From contig JAJYVC010000012.1 of NCBI GenBank assembly GCA_021792235.1, positions 1 to 22,606 on the forward strand: a DNA stretch of 22,606 nucleotides, given 5' to 3'. Below the pieces are notes generated by a model, which was not told the DNA's origin, ran no database searches, and worked only from the letters and a program-made list of their open reading frames with translations. Position 1 is the stretch's first letter. Each line of letters begins with the position of its first letter. This stretch comes from Microcaldota archaeon. GTDB lineage: Archaea; Micrarchaeota; Micrarchaeia; Micrarchaeales; CABMGC01. A program made the translations under genes and the position numbers. Below, in pieces: positions 14,908-21,987 of the stretch.

Positions 14908-15954
14908 ATGGCACAGGCGTACCTTACAGTCATAGTTCCGGCACTTATAACCTTCTTTGTTACTCTGGCCGGAATAAAGTTCATAATGCCATATTTCACA
15001 AGCGCAGGCATAATAGCTGAGGATAGGAACAAGGGCAGGCCCGTAAAGGTGCCAAGCAGCGGCGGCCTTGCAGTTGCATTTGGGATAATAGTTGGCATAC
15101 TGACCTACACTTTCGGGGGAAGCTTCGGAATATTTCACCCTATCCTTCACATTGCCGTACTACTTGCTGTAGCGCTTTCCATAATGCTCATAGCGATGGT
15201 CGGTTTTATAGACGATATAAATGTGAAGGCCAGCAGGGTCTCATCAACCGGCATGAAGGACATAAGGAAGGGGCTCAAGCAGTGGCAGAAGCCGCTGCTT
15301 ACCTTTCTGGGCGCACTGCCACTCATGGCGATAAACGCCGGGGTGAATCACATCATCATACCGTTCATTGGAAATCTGAGCCTGGGAATACTGTATCCTC
15401 TTATTGTGATACCGCTCGCAGTGATATTCGTCTCTAACTCATTCAACCTCCTGGGAGGATTTGACGGCCTGCAGCCTGGAATGGGAGTGGTTGCAAGCTT
15501 CGGTCTCGTGCTGTATTCCCTGCTTTGGGGAAGCTACATGGGGCTGCTGCTCTCATCACTACTGTTCGTGGCCATTGCCGCATTTCTGCCGTTCAACATT
15601 TACAAGGCCAGGATAATTCCCGGGGACAGCTTCACTTATGCTGTAGGAGGCACCCTTGTGGCGATAATGGTCATGGGAAACGCCGAGGTCTTCGGAGTAA
15701 TAATATTCATGCCGTGGATAATAGAATTCTTCCTGCATCTGAGAAGGAGGTTCAACGTCACTGACCTTGGCATAAGGCAGCGTGACGGCACCTTCAAGTC
15801 ACCTTATGGGAGGAAGACGTATAGCCTAACGCACCTTGTGATGAACCTGTCTGGTGGAAAGGCTACTGAAAACGATATCAGTAACTATCTTACGCTCCTT
15901 GAAGGAGGATTCGTAGTGCTTGCGCTGCTGCTCAAACTCTCGGGAGTCTTGTAA
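14908..15954 (+). CDS. GlcNAc-1-phosphate transferase, MraY/GPT family (AglH-like)
   Basis: Polytopic membrane enzyme that transfers a UDP-linked HexNAc-1-phosphate to dolichyl (or similar) phosphate, the first step of archaeal N-glycan or surface glycan assembly. Motifs in order: EDRNKGRPVKVPSSGG at about 38-53, the Asp pair 102-103 in VGFIDDIN, NSFNLLGGFDGLQPGMG at 177-193, and IIPGDSFTYAVGG on a cytoplasmic loop. About ten membrane helices can be picked out. The last cytoplasmic loop carries RRRFNVTDLGIRQRDG. At 348 aa it is normal. The 3' end overlaps the convergent histone gene by 70 bases. Confidence 0.9.
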   Translation: MAQAYLTVIVPALITFFVTLAGIKFIMPYFTSAGIIAEDRNKGRPVKVPSSGGLAVAFGIIVGILTYTFGGSFGIFHPILHIAVLLAVALSIMLIAMVGFIDDINVKASRVSSTGMKDIRKGLKQWQKPLLTFLGALPLMAINAGVNHIIIPFIGNLSLGILYPLIVIPLAVIFVSNSFNLLGGFDGLQPGMGVVASFGLVLYSLLWGSYMGLLLSSLLFVAIAAFLPFNIYKARIIPGDSFTYAVGGTLVAIMVMGNAEVFGVIIFMPWIIEFFLHLRRRFNVTDLGIRQRDGTFKSPYGRKTYSLTHLVMNLSGGKATENDISNYLTLLEGGFVVLALLLKLSGVL

Positions 15955-16181
15955 TGGTAGTCTGAGCCCATCTCCTTTGTTAAGAGAACGTCAGAGGTCC
16001 TTATGAGCTTGGTCCTGCCCGCATGCTCGGCATACCTTATAGCCTTCTTGGTTATGGTGTTCGCGAGCTTCTCTATCTCCCGCTCAAGGTCCCGCACTGC
16101 ATCCTCGGTCACCTTCTCAGCGCCCGCCTCCTTTATGAACTGCTCTATCTCGTACAGACTGAATACCCTCTTTTCAACCAT
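15885..16181 (-). CDS. archaeal histone with a C-terminal tail
   Basis: DNA-binding histone fold. The core covers about residues 7-72: EIEQFIKEAGAEKVTEDAV for helix 1 and loop 1, REIEKLANTITKKAIRYAEHAG for the central helix, and RTKLIRTSDVLLTKEMG for loop 2 and helix 3. These match HMf-type histones well. After the core comes a tail of about 26 residues rich in Ser, Thr and Pro with a few Arg, unlike the 66-70 aa classical forms. Residues 76-98 are encoded antisense to the last 70 bases of the AglH-like gene. ATG 16181 is preceded by GGGGAT 5 bases away, and a TATA-like box at 16214-16221 predicts a 10-base leader. An upstream TTG at 16208 is less likely. Confidence 0.88.
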   Translation of the reverse strand: MVEKRVFSLYEIEQFIKEAGAEKVTEDAVRDLEREIEKLANTITKKAIRYAEHAGRTKLIRTSDVLLTKEMGSDYHYKTPESLSSSASTTNPPSRSVR

Positions 16182-16307
16182 CAGAATCCCCAAAATTTCA
16201 GAAGTCAATACAGATTAAATACTAAGCTTTAAAAGGTTATACAAGTCTGGATGAATAGTGGCAGTTAATGTTTGGAAAGAATGTCTGCGAGCGCGCAGGG
16301 CAAAGAG

Positions 16308-16315
16308 ATATAATA
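16308..16315 (+). promoter_or_regulatory. TATA box of the LamG surface protein gene
   Basis: ATATAATA is centred about 25 bases before ATG 16336, predicting a leaderless message. It supports that ATG, which is also where the class III signal peptide begins, over the GTG at 16258. Confidence 0.55.
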
Positions 16316-16335
16316 AATGGCAGGGTAATAAAATC

Positions 16336-17205
16336 ATGAAGTCACAGAGCGCAATGGAGTATCTGACCACATACGCGTGGGCCATACTAATAATAGCAGT
16401 AGTACTTGTCTCGCTGTTTGCATTGGGCATCTTCAACTCGGGCTCTCGCGAGCCAAAGGCGCAGCCCGGATCGTGCAGCGTTGTAAGGAACATTTATGGC
16501 GGTGCACAGCTCTCTGGTGCATGCACCAACAACATTCCTGAATTCGTCGCGCAGTTCAACGGACAGACTGCGGACATTAAGTTGCCTGCATCAGCAAGAC
16601 CTTTCAGCGCATTTACCACCTCATTTTGGATAAATCCATCAAGTTGGTCAAACGACCAATATCCTGGCATATTTGGTGGTGAAGGGCTAGGGGCAACTAG
16701 TGGCGGTATTGTAGCAACTCTGGACGGAGCAAACATATATTTTGAAGTGCAGAATGGTGCCATTTCAGACCAGCTGTTGATACCTGTAAGCAATCTGCCA
16801 ATTGGTTCATGGTCTTTTGTTGCTTTTGAATGGAACGGATATGCAGGCGCAAACGCCATTAATGTATACATCAATGGAGTTTTGATCGGAAGCCAGTCCG
16901 GGTTAACCGGCCCCATAGCTTGGGGACCGCAGCAACCACTATTTTATATAGCCAATGCAGATGATGGAAGATTTTTTCAGGGAAATATGGCAGACTTTCA
17001 GGTCTACAACACCTCTTTAAGTGCCAATGGCATTGAAACACTATATCTGGAAGGAATCGGGGGAACGCCCATAGACCTAAGGAACCTAGTAGGATGGTGG
17101 CCGCTGAACGGCAATGCCAACGATTATTCTGGAAATGGCAACAACGGGGTTGAGACTTCGATATCATATAGCGCAAACTGGTATTCAAGCTATACTGCAC
17201 CATAG
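16336..17205 (+). CDS. pilin-like anchored LamG (concanavalin A-like) surface protein
   Basis: The N-terminus MKSQSAMEYL plus a hydrophobic helix at about 12-33 is a class III (type IV pilin-like) signal, expected to be cut by a prepilin peptidase just before Gln4 so that the helix packs into a filament or stays in the membrane. The rest (about 60-275) looks like a LamG-type jelly roll: FTTSFWINPSSW, PIGSWSFVAFEWNG, INVYINGVLIGSQ, FFQGNMADFQVYNTSLS and LVGWWPLNGNANDYSGNGN are typical strands. Two Cys (about 47 and 62) may form a disulfide. It would bind a sugar or another cell outside. Length is 289 aa. It lies alone between the histone and aRF1 genes. Confidence 0.85.
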   Translation: MKSQSAMEYLTTYAWAILIIAVVLVSLFALGIFNSGSREPKAQPGSCSVVRNIYGGAQLSGACTNNIPEFVAQFNGQTADIKLPASARPFSAFTTSFWINPSSWSNDQYPGIFGGEGLGATSGGIVATLDGANIYFEVQNGAISDQLLIPVSNLPIGSWSFVAFEWNGYAGANAINVYINGVLIGSQSGLTGPIAWGPQQPLFYIANADDGRFFQGNMADFQVYNTSLSANGIETLYLEGIGGTPIDLRNLVGWWPLNGNANDYSGNGNNGVETSISYSANWYSSYTAP

Positions 17206-17226
17206 TAACCGGATTTATGCTGAGAT

Positions 17227-18423
17227 CTAGATCCTGTACCTGAGAAGCGCACCTATGCCCTTGAATCCCATCAAGAACTCCCTGCCGTATGAGCTTTCAC
17301 TTGAAACGAATAGCGTGTCTGCGCCACTCTTGTCGGCAAGGTCTATCAGCTCCTCTATCGCGTCATTGACTGATATTATTTCTAGCGTACCTCCGTCATC
17401 GTGCTTGGGTTCCCTGTGGCCGGAGAGCTCAAGTTTCTCTATCAATGCGCCGCAGGCATTGCACTTGTATTTTACTACGTCGAGCTGGAGTGAGTCATTT
17501 ATTATCAGGGTGCTGACCTGCTTTGCCTCAAGTGCCTTCCTTGTATTCTCGTATCCATATGTTGCCAGTTCCTTCCTCACTATCTCCTGCATGAAGCGCT
17601 CTATCACCTTCCTCTCCTGAACGGCCTGCTGCTCCTTGAGAAGTTCGGATGACTTCTCTACAAGCTCATGGAGCCCGTACTCATCGGTGTAGCCAGTGTC
17701 GAAGGTACCGAGTATCTTTATCTGGTAATTAAGGGAATTCTGCTTTACGAAGCCTTCCTTTGTTGGCCCGGGTCCGCCTACTATGAGCCCCTTTATCTTG
17801 AACTGGCTTGCTTCGAAGGTTGAATTTATTATGTCGGATACCCTCGTGTAATACTGGCCTATGCTCTCCTCTATAATTCTCTCGTATCTTGCAGCTGACT
17901 GGCCGCCTTTTCTGACCTTTGCGTGAACCATAGAATTGAGTTTCTTTATGACCTGTATGTGGAATCCCTTCAACGTAGCTACTGTGGCCTCCCTTCCGTC
18001 CAGCACAAGAAGAACATATGTGTCCTTTGAGCCCACGATATCCTCTATTGGCTCTAGCAGGAAAGTCGAATCGCACCTGTAGATGTTGACCTTCAGCGGC
18101 AATGGCGGCTCCATGGAGAAAAGCTCTATGTTCGTCTTTCCTGGATTGTCCGATATGTTGCCGCAGAATATGGCGATGCCGTTCTTAGGAGTTTCGCGGA
18201 ACAGCCGAAGGTACTGCATTATTTTCTCGAGTGCGCTCTGCACATGGTCCCTTACCGGCTTTGACTTTATGTTTCCTGACTGGCTGTGCTCAGACCTTAG
18301 CTTGCTAACCTCCTCTGCAAGGTTGAAACCTGCAGGCACGTATACGCTTATCAGTTCAGTGCCGTAGCCTCTCACTGACTTGAGCCTCTTTATCTCCCTT
18401 AGTATGTTGTATTCATTCTTCAT
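17227..18423 (-). CDS. prf1: peptide chain release factor aRF1
   Basis: Recognises all three stop codons and triggers peptide release. The codon-reading loop is NIKSKPVR at 51-58, and YRCDSTF at about 115-121 is the partner YxCxxxF motif. The catalytic loop RKGGQSAARY holds GGQ at 173-175. The C-terminal domain has a mini-domain with Cys321 and Cys324, and the second metal pair is not obvious. At 398 aa it is slightly shorter than the usual 410-420. It follows the HAD gene by 13 bases and is the last gene of the serS operon. A weak GGTAAT lies 7 bases before the ATG. The end is convergent with the LamG gene, 21 bases away. Confidence 0.96.
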   Translation of the reverse strand: MKNEYNILREIKRLKSVRGYGTELISVYVPAGFNLAEEVSKLRSEHSQSGNIKSKPVRDHVQSALEKIMQYLRLFRETPKNGIAIFCGNISDNPGKTNIELFSMEPPLPLKVNIYRCDSTFLLEPIEDIVGSKDTYVLLVLDGREATVATLKGFHIQVIKKLNSMVHAKVRKGGQSAARYERIIEESIGQYYTRVSDIINSTFEASQFKIKGLIVGGPGPTKEGFVKQNSLNYQIKILGTFDTGYTDEYGLHELVEKSSELLKEQQAVQERKVIERFMQEIVRKELATYGYENTRKALEAKQVSTLIINDSLQLDVVKYKCNACGALIEKLELSGHREPKHDDGGTLEIISVNDAIEELIDLADKSGADTLFVSSESSYGREFLMGFKGIGALLRYRI

Positions 18424-18436
18424 TAAGATTACCGAA

Positions 18437-19096
18437 CTACTTCACCTTCCCTAACGCGATCCTGTCAAGTATTGAGTATATGGAATTAATTTTATTACTT
18501 CCGCTGTTGTCAACCAGCATTGACCTTATGCCGATTTTCCTGGCCATTGACACATTCTGCATCTTGTCGTCCAAGAACAGTATATCGCTCCTCCTAAGCC
18601 TGGTCTTCTTTAGCATCATGGCGAAAGACCCCGGCTCAGGCTTTACATACTTACCCATGTTGGGAGGAGACACTATCATGCTTTTCCTTATTATGCTTCC
18701 CAGACCCAGCGATCTTATCACCCTTTTCACCCATATCTCGTATCCATTGCTGAAGACTGCGAGCTTATAGCTCTTGGATATCGCTGAAAGCTGCCTTACA
18801 AGCCTCTCATCCCTATTTATCCCGACATCTTCGGGAAGAATGTCGTAGGCCAGTGACCCTATCTCCTTGATTCCTATACCGTACCTATTGCTTATGCTGC
18901 GTATTGTGGTGGTAACATGGTCGTTCATCACATCCTTGTTTATCCTGATTATCTCTTCCTTCTCCATCCTCTGCAGTATTCCAGTCTCATTGAGATAATT
19001 GTGTAGCATTTTGAGGCTGATGCGATTAGCTTTTGTCTTCTTCTTCGCATCGAAGAGCGTACCATCCATATCCATGACTAAGGCTTTAATAACCAA
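18437..19096 (-). CDS. HAD superfamily hydrolase (phosphatase-like)
   Basis: Asp-based phosphohydrolase. Motif I is DMDGTLFD at 9-16 (nucleophile Asp9, acid/base Asp11), motif II is VFSNG around 114-118, the motif III Lys is in GKYVKPEPGSF, and motif IV is ILFLDDK. The helical cap between residues 16 and 105 places it in subfamily I. The Ser-Asn-Gly and KPEP pattern resembles nucleotidase or haloacid-type phosphatases, but the substrate is open. TTG 19096 is taken as the start because the first beta strand (VIKALVMDMDG) needs it, and GGTG lies 5 bases upstream. The next ATG would cut the strand. It sits 14 bases after serS and 13 before aRF1, so it belongs to a translation operon. Confidence 0.88.
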   Translation of the reverse strand: MVIKALVMDMDGTLFDAKKKTKANRISLKMLHNYLNETGILQRMEKEEIIRINKDVMNDHVTTTIRSISNRYGIGIKEIGSLAYDILPEDVGINRDERLVRQLSAISKSYKLAVFSNGYEIWVKRVIRSLGLGSIIRKSMIVSPPNMGKYVKPEPGSFAMMLKKTRLRRSDILFLDDKMQNVSMARKIGIRSMLVDNSGSNKINSIYSILDRIALGKVK

Positions 19097-19110
19097 TCAA
19101 ACACCGTAAA

Positions 19111-20409
19111 TTATCTTATCCTGTCCTTGCCCATGTACGGCACCAGAACATCAGGGACTGTTATGGTCCCATCATCATTGAAGTAGTTCTCAACTATTGC
19201 AACCATTGCCCTGTTGGTCGCTATCGCCGTTGAGTTTAGGGTGTGCACATGCCTCCTTTCTGTACCTTCGTCATATTTTATGTCCAGCCTCATTGACTGC
19301 CAGTCGGTGCAGTTTGAGCAGGACACCATCTCGCGATACGTGCCCTGCGCAGGCATATATGCCTCAAGATCGTATTTCTTGGCTGCAACAACCCCTATGT
19401 CTCCTGTGCATATGTTCACTATCCTGTAGGGCAGCTTAAGCTTTCTGTAGAGGTCTTCAGCATTGGCAATGAGCTCGTCGAATATACCCCATGAATCTCG
19501 AGTAGAGAACACGAATTGCTCGACCTTGTAGAACTGATGCACCCTGAATATTCCCTTGGTATCTTTTCCGTGCGCACCAGCCTCCCTTCTAAAGCACGGG
19601 CTGAAGCCAATATACCTCTTTGGCAGGTCCTTGAGCGAAAATACCTGATTGGCATGCATTGCTGCTATAGGATGCTCTGAGGTCCCGATCATGAAGAGCT
19701 CCTCATCTATGTGCTCTGCATCCTTCTTAGACTGGGACTCCTTTGCTTCGGCGGCCCTGTAGAGCATCTCTTCGAAATCGCCAAGAGCTGTAACTCCCCT
19801 GTAGTAGTCCCGCTTCATCATCATTGGAGGTGCAACAAGTGCATATCCTTTTTTTGTGAGTTCGGATATGGCGAAGTGTATAAGGGCTTGCTCAAGCAGT
19901 GCGAGATCTCCCTTTAAGTAGAAAAACCTTGCTCCGGCCACCTTTGAAGCCTGCTCTATGTCCAGAAGCCCGAGTTTTGTCAGAACCTCTTCGTGACCAA
20001 TGGCAGGTTTCCGTACAGGGATATCGCCGTATTTTCTTACCTCTACATTTTCAGTGTCGCCCTTGCCGTATGGAACCGAATCGTGAAGCGTGTTCGGCAT
20101 GTTCCATAGAAGCTCCTCAATCCTGTCCTGATATTTTGGTAATTGGGCCTCTATCTCATCTATCCTTGCCTTTATCCTTGCAAGATCTGCCATCTTCTCC
20201 GTGCTGGCCTCCTTTCCTGATTTTTTCAGCCCGGCAACTTCTAGACTACCCTTGTTCCTCTGCGACCTGAGCTGTTGTGCTTCTGCACTTATCTTCCTTG
20301 ATTCCTCGTCAAGCCGGAGCAGTTCATCGACAGGGTAGTCGCTCTTCCTGACCTCCATTGACTTCCTTATGCGTTGGATATTTTCGCGCACGTATCTGGC
20401 ATTTATCAT
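19111..20409 (-). CDS. serS: seryl-tRNA synthetase
   Basis: Class II synthetase of the common (not methanogen-type) form. Residues 1-105 form the helical coiled-coil arm that contacts the long arm of tRNA-Ser. The catalytic domain shows motif 1 around VAPPMMMKRDYY, TSEHPIAAMH at 243-252, motif 2 as FSPCFRREAGAHGKDTKG around 269-286, and motif 3 as NSTAIATNRAMVAIVENYF near the end. Length is 432 aa from ATG 20409. A TTG one codon upstream is unlikely to be the start. TATA-like boxes at 20429-20436 (leaderless) and 20446-20453 (13-base leader) precede it. It is the first gene of the serS-HAD-aRF1 operon and is divergent from tRNA-Leu. Confidence 0.97.
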   Translation of the reverse strand: MINARYVRENIQRIRKSMEVRKSDYPVDELLRLDEESRKISAEAQQLRSQRNKGSLEVAGLKKSGKEASTEKMADLARIKARIDEIEAQLPKYQDRIEELLWNMPNTLHDSVPYGKGDTENVEVRKYGDIPVRKPAIGHEEVLTKLGLLDIEQASKVAGARFFYLKGDLALLEQALIHFAISELTKKGYALVAPPMMMKRDYYRGVTALGDFEEMLYRAAEAKESQSKKDAEHIDEELFMIGTSEHPIAAMHANQVFSLKDLPKRYIGFSPCFRREAGAHGKDTKGIFRVHQFYKVEQFVFSTRDSWGIFDELIANAEDLYRKLKLPYRIVNICTGDIGVVAAKKYDLEAYMPAQGTYREMVSCSNCTDWQSMRLDIKYDEGTERRHVHTLNSTAIATNRAMVAIVENYFNDDGTITVPDVLVPYMGKDRIR

Positions 20410-20444
20410 CAAAACAACATGGCAATAAGTTATATCCTCCCAGA

Positions 20445-20453
20445 TTTATATAT
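20445..20453. promoter_or_regulatory. TATA box between serS and tRNA-Leu
   Basis: TTTATATAT on the plus strand is centred about 29 bases before the first base of the tRNA, which fits a start a few bases upstream of the mature 5' end. Its minus-strand reading (ATATATAAA) would start serS transcription near 20423. A second minus-strand box lies at 20429-20436. Confidence 0.5.
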
Positions 20454-20477
20454 CTTGAGCGGTTAACCCACCATTAT

Positions 20478-20563
20478 GCAGGGGTGGCAGAGCCTGGCCA
20501 AATGCGACGGGCTTAGGACCCGTTTCCTTAGCGGATGCAAGAGTTCAAATCTCTTCCCCTGCA
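20478..20563 (+). tRNA. tRNA-Leu, anticodon UAG
   Basis: The cloverleaf folds fully. The acceptor pairs GCAGGGG (20478-20484) with CCCCTGC (20556-20562) without mismatch, and the discriminator is A20563. The D stem pairs GCA with TGC. The anticodon stem ACGGG/CCCGT holds loop CTTAGGA, giving anticodon TAG. A long class II variable arm has a TCC/GGA stem, and the T stem AAGAG/CTCTT holds loop TTCAAAT. There is no intron and no encoded CCA. It reads CUN-type Leu codons, chiefly CUA. Confidence 0.95.
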
Positions 20564-20565
20564 AG

Positions 20566-20577
20566 TTTTTAATTTTT
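20566..20577 (+). terminator. oligo-T terminator of tRNA-Leu
   Basis: Two runs of five T separated by AA begin 3 bases after the tRNA, the usual form of an archaeal terminator. Confidence 0.6.
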
Positions 20578-20694
20578 CGACGACAGAATTAGGCTTTGAC
20601 GTCTGAGTGAGAGATATGAACTCTTATAAAAGGACGGCAGTGGGATGGGACAATTATAAATATCTAATATGCGTAATAAAGCTAGGCAATAAGC

Positions 20695-20928
20695 ATGAAG
20701 ATAGACATATACGGATTTCAGGCAGATGTGTCGAAGGATGGAAAGTACTATGCAGGTACGGTTAGAGAGCTCCATGCGAACACTCAGGCTAAGTCATTAA
20801 AGTAGTTAAAAGAAAATCTTAAGGAAGCAGTAAGCCTTGTTTTTGAAGATGTTTTAAAGCACGAGAAAGAGTATAGTCAGACTATTGTTAATAAAGTAAA
20901 GGCAAAAATTATACAAAATCTGGCATGA
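20695..20928 (+). pseudogene. hicB-like antitoxin remnant with in-frame TAG
   Basis: Translation from ATG 20695 gives a HicB-like N-terminus: YGFQADVSKDGKYYAGTVRE followed by LHANTQAKSLK. The frame then meets TAG at 20803-20805 and continues as LKENLKEAVSLVFEDVL to TGA at 20926. In HicB proteins this place normally carries a Glu-rich helix (xxLEEALENLKEA), so GAG to TAG would explain the stop. The whole frame is 77 codons, close to the family's usual 70-80, and it lacks the C-terminal DNA-binding part. TATA-like ATTATAAATAT at 20653-20663 would give an 11-base leader. If translated normally it yields only a 36-residue peptide. Readthrough is possible but nothing in the sequence supports it. 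Confidence 0.6.
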
Positions 20929-20932
20929 TTTC

Positions 20933-21155
20933 TTGGTCAGTAAACTCAGGCCCATAAAAAGTGCTATACTGATAAAGACACTGACGAAGCAATATGGCTA
21001 TGCCTATATTGGTACAAAAGGAAGTCACGCGCATTTCAAAGACGCATCAGGCCATAAGACTACGATACCGCTTTATTATGAATTATATCCAAAATAATCA
21101 AGCTTATTCTAGCAGATACTCAACTGAATTGGAAGATATAGAGAGATATCTTTAG
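20933..21155 (+). pseudogene. hicA-like mRNA interferase remnant, frameshifted
   Basis: From TTG 20933 the frame gives VSKLRPIKSAILIKTL, a YGYAYIGTKGSHAHFKD core and TTIPLYYELYPK, a good HicA match that keeps the active His of GSH. It then stops at TAA 21095. The rest of HicA is found in the other frames: IIKLILADTQLNW from 21094, then EDIERYL with TAG at 21153. Both shifts are repaired by adding one base, an A in the A-run at 21091-21094 and a G near 21131-21132. One added T near 20931-20934 would also bring the ATG at 20925, which overlaps the hicB stop, into frame. So the toxin gene is probably dead. It follows the hicB remnant directly, as in hicBA modules. Confidence 0.6.
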
Positions 21156-21238
21156 TGTAGCATACATATTTTAGTAGATCATACCAAACGTTTTCGCAAG
21201 CTCCTTTACGTCGGGAGACCTTCCCCTGCCAATTCAAT
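21156..21238. other. short gap with a 10-base copy of the tRNA-Leu 3' end
   Basis: No secure gene. CTTCCCCTGC at 21220-21229 repeats the last ten bases of the tRNA-Leu T stem and acceptor (20553-20562). On the minus strand a short frame reads GRGRSPDVKELAKTFGMIY and stops at 21171; it looks protein-like but is too short to assign. Confidence 0.35.
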
Positions 21239-21941
21239 TTGGGACGTCAGGCAAGGATTCAGAAATCCGGAGAGCAAATCTTCAAGGAATTAAGATTTCG
21301 AGGATTTACCGGAAACCCTCAAGCATGGGCCCATGAACGTTTCATGGCACCAGTTACAGAAATTGCAATCAGTATTGCACAAGACACAGACCAAAAGGTT
21401 TGCAGGAAAGAGGAGGACGCCAAGATTCCGAGCGGGATGGCTCTGGTTGAAAGAGTGCGAGAAAGCTGCTGGATAGCGACCTGGGAATACGTGCGGAGGC
21501 TGTGCACGTCGCCATGCGCAACGATGCCATGCCCCTTGGCGAGATAGACAAGACATTCAATGATCTTTATCTTGAAGTTAAACTTGCAGTTATATATCCG
21601 GCAATACGAAACGAATTGGCCGCCAAGGACCAGGTAGAGGGGATAATGCACGGGAAGTTTACGGGCATGTCAACTTACGAAAAGAGGATGGAAGCGAAGG
21701 TATATCTACTTGGGTTCTATCACGAGAATGCTGGAGCAAGCGGAAATGGAAGTAGTGAGCCAAAGGGATTTGGCTTGCGCAGTGCTTGAGGCATGCGCCT
21801 GTGGAACAAGTGGCTGAGGCATTCTTCAGCTCAATGGATTTTGCGCTTTCCAACGCAGTTTCAAAGGCCTTGGCCGACTTCTACGTGGATCATGCTTACT
21901 ATACCCTCAGGCAAATACGCGAATGGTACAGGAATAAATAA
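21239..21941 (+). pseudogene. unrecognised gene broken into three frames
   Basis: I do not recognise the family. A first segment from about 21239 reads SGEQIFKELRFRGFTGN and then EIAISIAQDTDQKV up to about 21450. A second, in the next frame from about 21451 to 21789, reads KLLDSDLGIRAEAVHVAMRN, GEIDKTFNDLYLEVKLAVIY and STYEKRMEAKVYLLGFYHEN. A third from about 21780 reads PVEQVAEAFFSSMDFALSN, then ALADFYVDHAYYTLRQIREW and a TAA at 21939. Each change is a -1 shift that one added base would repair. Together they suggest a soluble, mainly helical protein of about 230 residues. The second and third parts use ATA and AGG like neighbouring genes. The 5' limit is uncertain, since other frames before 21240 are also open. 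Confidence 0.5.
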
Positions 21942-21987
21942 AATACTATAAGTAGCATATTATTTGACTAATGCTTTGGGGGTTTTC

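Noticed and set aside
14878..15150. N-terminal extension of the glycosyltransferase
   Set aside because: It is antisense to the AglH-like gene, is Cys-rich and unlike the family, and has no promoter; ATG 14877 starts directly before the first membrane helix.
16258..16335. GTG start for the LamG protein
   Set aside because: It would put 26 basic residues before a class III signal that normally begins the protein, and it lies upstream of the TATA box at 16308-16315.
21171..21238. Minus-strand fragment reading GRGRSPDVKELAKTFGMIY
   Set aside because: It looks like the end of a protein, but upstream stops break it within a few codons, so it is too short to support a feature.
21290..21651. Minus-strand open frames opposite the broken gene
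   Set aside because: They are shadows rich in Cys, Trp and Arg without a start signal; the plus-strand frames use codons like the neighbouring genes.
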